Part shown: positions 62,139-64,000 of the stretch, in pieces | Layout of the letters: each line of letters opens with the position of its first letter | How positions within the stretch are numbered: position 1 is the first letter of the stretch | Assembly: GCA_963700375.1 (NCBI GenBank) | Contig: CAVOXF010000003.1 | Coordinates: forward strand, 528,997-592,996 | DNA: 64,000 nucleotides | Source: JAHEEL01 sp963700375 | GTDB lineage: Bacteria; Actinomycetota; Acidimicrobiia; Spongiisociales; UBA5794 | Reading direction: 5' to 3' | Position numbers and translations under genes: made by a program | The notes under the pieces: generated by a model | Databases searched by the model: none | The model's input: only the letters and a program-made list of their open reading frames with translations | What the model was told of the DNA's origin: nothing

Positions 62139-62645
62139 TCACGTGGCGGGCGTCGCCGGGCGCTCCAACCGGAGGAGCACCTGCTCGACGCCGAACTCGT
62201 CGAGCCGCGACTCCTGCGTGAATCCGAGTCGTCGGAGCAGCGCCAGCGCAGCCACGTTCGCTGTCTGAGTCACGGCAATGACCGATTCGTCATCGAGGGT
62301 GGCCCACGCCCACCAGAGGGCAGCAGAGACGGCCTCGTGCGCGAATCCGAGCCCCGCCCGCTCCGGAATGAACTGGAACGAGACTTCGAGTTCGCGCCGA
62401 TCACGGTCGAACGAGCAACCGCCGATGGCCTCGTCGTTCCCTTGTTCGGCGATGCAGAACGCTCCCCACTTCGCCCCAATGTCCGCGAGGCGCAAGGCCT
62501 CAACCGTTGCGTCATCGACCGGTCCTCCGAGGAATCGCCGAACCTCGGGGCTCGTGTACATCTCGATCAGCGCTTCCTTGTCCCGTTCCTCGAACGGACG
62601 AAGCGTCAGACGGTCGGTAGTGAGGAGATCGGCGGTCCAGGCCAT
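62139..62645 (-). CDS. GNAT-family N-acetyltransferase (RimJ/RimL-like)
   Basis: A 168-residue acetyltransferase. LLTTDRLTLRPFEERDKEAL opens the fold and GLGFAHEAVSAALWWA contains the acetyl-CoA-binding turn. NVAALALLRRLGF near the end is the typical C-terminal motif. The acceptor is unknown; RimJ-like proteins acetylate protein N-termini. Confidence 0.85.
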   Translation of the reverse strand: MAWTADLLTTDRLTLRPFEERDKEALIEMYTSPEVRRFLGGPVDDATVEALRLADIGAKWGAFCIAEQGNDEAIGGCSFDRDRRELEVSFQFIPERAGLGFAHEAVSAALWWAWATLDDESVIAVTQTANVAALALLRRLGFTQESRLDEFGVEQVLLRLERPATPAT

Positions 62646-62711
62646 GGAGGCGCAGTATGGCCGGGATGCCGGACCGGCGCGGGCAGGAGCGGCCCGGCCG
62701 TGGAGACGGAC

Positions 62712-63128
62712 CTACTGTTCGGCGGCTACCTTGAATCCCCGGTTCTCAGTGGCGATGGCCTTGCTGATCGGGCCGCGAACAACCGCACCGATGATCGGCG
62801 AGAGCGGCCCGTCGATGTCAACGGTCAGCGTGTTCGTCGTTCCCGCCTCGCTCTCGGCAAGCACGTGGCTACCGGTCATCGTCACGCCCATCGCCCTGGT
62901 TGACCATGTGAAACGGTGCTCGGGCTCAAGCGCCGTAACGGTCCACACCCGCAGCAGCTGTCCGGGCTGCTTGAGCCGCGCCTTCGATCCGATCTCGAGC
63001 GATCCGCTGTCGAGGCGCTCAACGCTGGTGATCGTCGGCGTGATCGTGGGCCAGGACTCGATGTCGATCGTGAGTCCCCACACCGTCGATATGGGCGCCG
63101 CAATGTCGATGCTGTGTTCGATCCTCAT
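62712..63128 (-). CDS. SRPBCC (START-like) family protein
   Basis: A 138-residue helix-grip protein: MRIEHSIDIAAPISTVWGL at the start and a C-terminal amphipathic helix. Such proteins (polyketide cyclase / CoxG-like) bind lipids or other hydrophobic ligands. ATG 63128 is chosen; the frame is open further across the promoter. It diverges from the TetR gene across a palindrome-containing 45-base gap and is its likely target. Confidence 0.8.
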   Translation of the reverse strand: MRIEHSIDIAAPISTVWGLTIDIESWPTITPTITSVERLDSGSLEIGSKARLKQPGQLLRVWTVTALEPEHRFTWSTRAMGVTMTGSHVLAESEAGTTNTLTVDIDGPLSPIIGAVVRGPISKAIATENRGFKVAAEQ

Positions 63129-63137
63129 GGACCCAAT

Positions 63138-63162
63138 GTACCGTTTGGTACACCCTATGGGT
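63138..63162. promoter_or_regulatory. candidate TetR operator
   Basis: Two adjacent palindromes, GTACC-GTTT-GGTAC (63138-63151) and ACCC-TAT-GGGT (63152-63162), between the divergent SRPBCC and TetR genes. They abut the TATGCT -10 box (63162-63167) of the regulator. Confidence 0.6.
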
Positions 63163-63173
63163 ATGCTTTCTCC

Positions 63174-63701
63174 GTGACCAAGGCGAAATCGACGCTTCTC
63201 CAACGGATCATCGAAGGCGTTGCGGTCAACGGCCTCGCCGATCGAAGCCTGCGTGAGCTTGCCGAATCGGCAGGCACCAGCCATCGAATGCTGTTGTACC
63301 ACTTCGGCTCGCGGGCGGGACTCGTCGCCGCCATCGTTGCATCCATCGAAACAACACAGCGCGACGTGCTGATCGAGTTGTCAGCCGAGGCTGCGGACGC
63401 CGGCGAGCTTGTGATAGCGCTCTGGCGCCGGGTGTCATCCACGGAGATGCTCCCATTCGTACGGGTGTTCTTCGAATGCGTGGCGGCAACGGGTGGCGAC
63501 GGCCTCACCGACCCGTGGATCGAAGTATCTGAGTCTGTCTCCGGAACGCTGGGAGTGGCATTCGATCCCGACGAAATCCGTCTCGGCGTCGCGGTCACAC
63601 GCGGCCTTCTGATCGACGTGCTCGCGACCGGGGACAATGCGGCGGCGACGCGGTCGCTCGAACGATTCGTTGAACTATGGCAGTCGGCAGAGGCGGTGTG
63701 A
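63174..63701 (+). CDS. TetR-family transcriptional regulator
   Basis: A 175-residue regulator. Its helix-turn-helix is near the N-terminus (LRELAESAGTSHRMLLYHFGSR, about 27-48) and an all-helical ligand domain follows. The GTG start is seven bases after TATGCT, so the mRNA is probably leaderless. The operator candidates just upstream suggest autoregulation and control of the SRPBCC gene. Confidence 0.87.
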   Translation: MTKAKSTLLQRIIEGVAVNGLADRSLRELAESAGTSHRMLLYHFGSRAGLVAAIVASIETTQRDVLIELSAEAADAGELVIALWRRVSSTEMLPFVRVFFECVAATGGDGLTDPWIEVSESVSGTLGVAFDPDEIRLGVAVTRGLLIDVLATGDNAAATRSLERFVELWQSAEAV

Positions 63702-63735
63702 ATAGACTGAACGGACACCACCGCAGGATGGAACT

Positions 63736-63972
63736 GTGCCACACGTGATCGTCAAGCTGTACCCGGGTCGGACCGACGACCAGAAGGAGCGCCTCGCAGA
63801 AGCGATCGCCCAGAGCACGGCCGAGATAGCCGGCTGCGCTCTGACGTCGGTGTCCGTCGCCTTCCAGGAGGTCGCCCCCGACGCCTGGGCAGAGGCGGTC
63901 TACCGGCCGGAGATCATCGACGCCGCGGAGTCGCTCGTGCGGGCGCCGGGATACAACCCCTTCGAGTCCTGA
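63736..63972 (+). CDS. 4-oxalocrotonate tautomerase family protein
   Basis: A 78-residue tautomerase. After removal of the initiator residue (GTG start) the N-terminus is Pro, the catalytic base of the family (PHVIVKLYPGRT). It is slightly longer than typical 62-residue 4-OT and ends YNPFES. It lies 34 bases after the TetR gene and may be in the same transcript. Substrate unknown. Confidence 0.85.
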   Translation: MPHVIVKLYPGRTDDQKERLAEAIAQSTAEIAGCALTSVSVAFQEVAPDAWAEAVYRPEIIDAAESLVRAPGYNPFES

Positions 63973-64000
63973 GTCCGCCAACGCCTTGACCGGATGCAGA

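Overview
The window is about 64 kb of high-GC, gene-dense chromosomal DNA from an actinobacterium. Markers are a WhiB iron-sulfur regulator, GlpX-type fructose bisphosphatase, a mycothiol-dependent isomerase-family protein, the tiny ribosomal protein bS22, a fused actinobacterial-type dCTP deaminase, many GTG starts, several apparently leaderless promoters, and lipoproteins with Thr/Pro/Ala-rich linkers. The linkers and gene content look most like Acidimicrobiia or a close uncultured relative; that placement is inference. No phage, integrase, insertion sequence, CRISPR array or rRNA operon was seen. Two tRNA genes are present: Pro(CGG) and Gly(CCC).

Layout. 1-5.6 kb: a leftward overlapping run (fxsA, Nudix, metallo-beta-lactamase fold, start of a secreted coiled-coil protein) diverges from selA-selB; selA carries an apparent +1 frameshift. 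5.4-9 kb: whiB-like gene, an NfeD-like membrane protein without its protease serine, a lone receiver domain, a CNNM/CorC protein, tRNA-Pro. 9-11.4 kb: asd-lysC. 11.4-18.5 kb: cyclophilin lipoprotein, MscS-type helix protein, small membrane protein plus PHP phosphatase, histidine kinase, methylmalonyl-CoA epimerase, thiolase, glpX. 18.5-26.5 kb: a C_GCAxxG protein, a PadR regulator with a queuosine-mannosyltransferase-like enzyme, recR-ybaB facing dnaX, and a deoxyribonucleotidase.

26.6-31 kb holds a phnD-phnC-phnE phosphonate-type importer whose permease is extraordinary. It is 824 residues, with an extracytoplasmic part that looks like a circularly permuted lamin-tail domain and about 225 extra membrane residues inside the permease fold. 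31-40.4 kb: dGTPase, M23 peptidase, a DrrAB-like exporter, a copper chaperone plus P1B ATPase, and an MBL-rhodanese protein. 40.4-45.4 kb: a complete group 3b-like [NiFe] hydrogenase operon (beta, a cNMP-fold protein, gamma, delta, alpha, maturation protease). 45.5-64 kb: PAC2 protein, bS22, C26 peptidase, thrB, a cation efflux protein, dinB, dcd, metH, a broken EamA exporter, a broken DinB-like gene, carbonic anhydrase, ornithine aminotransferase and a TetR/SRPBCC pair.

Two kinds of repeated DNA are scattered between genes. One is a roughly 50-55 bp element with the core GAACCCTGGGTTC, in five copies (three sites). The other is hairpin-rich CCCCCTT/GGGGGAGG-type DNA that has also entered the coding linker of dnaX. 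Three genes (selA, the EamA exporter, the DinB-like gene) are broken by point-scale changes; these are either real decay or sequence errors.
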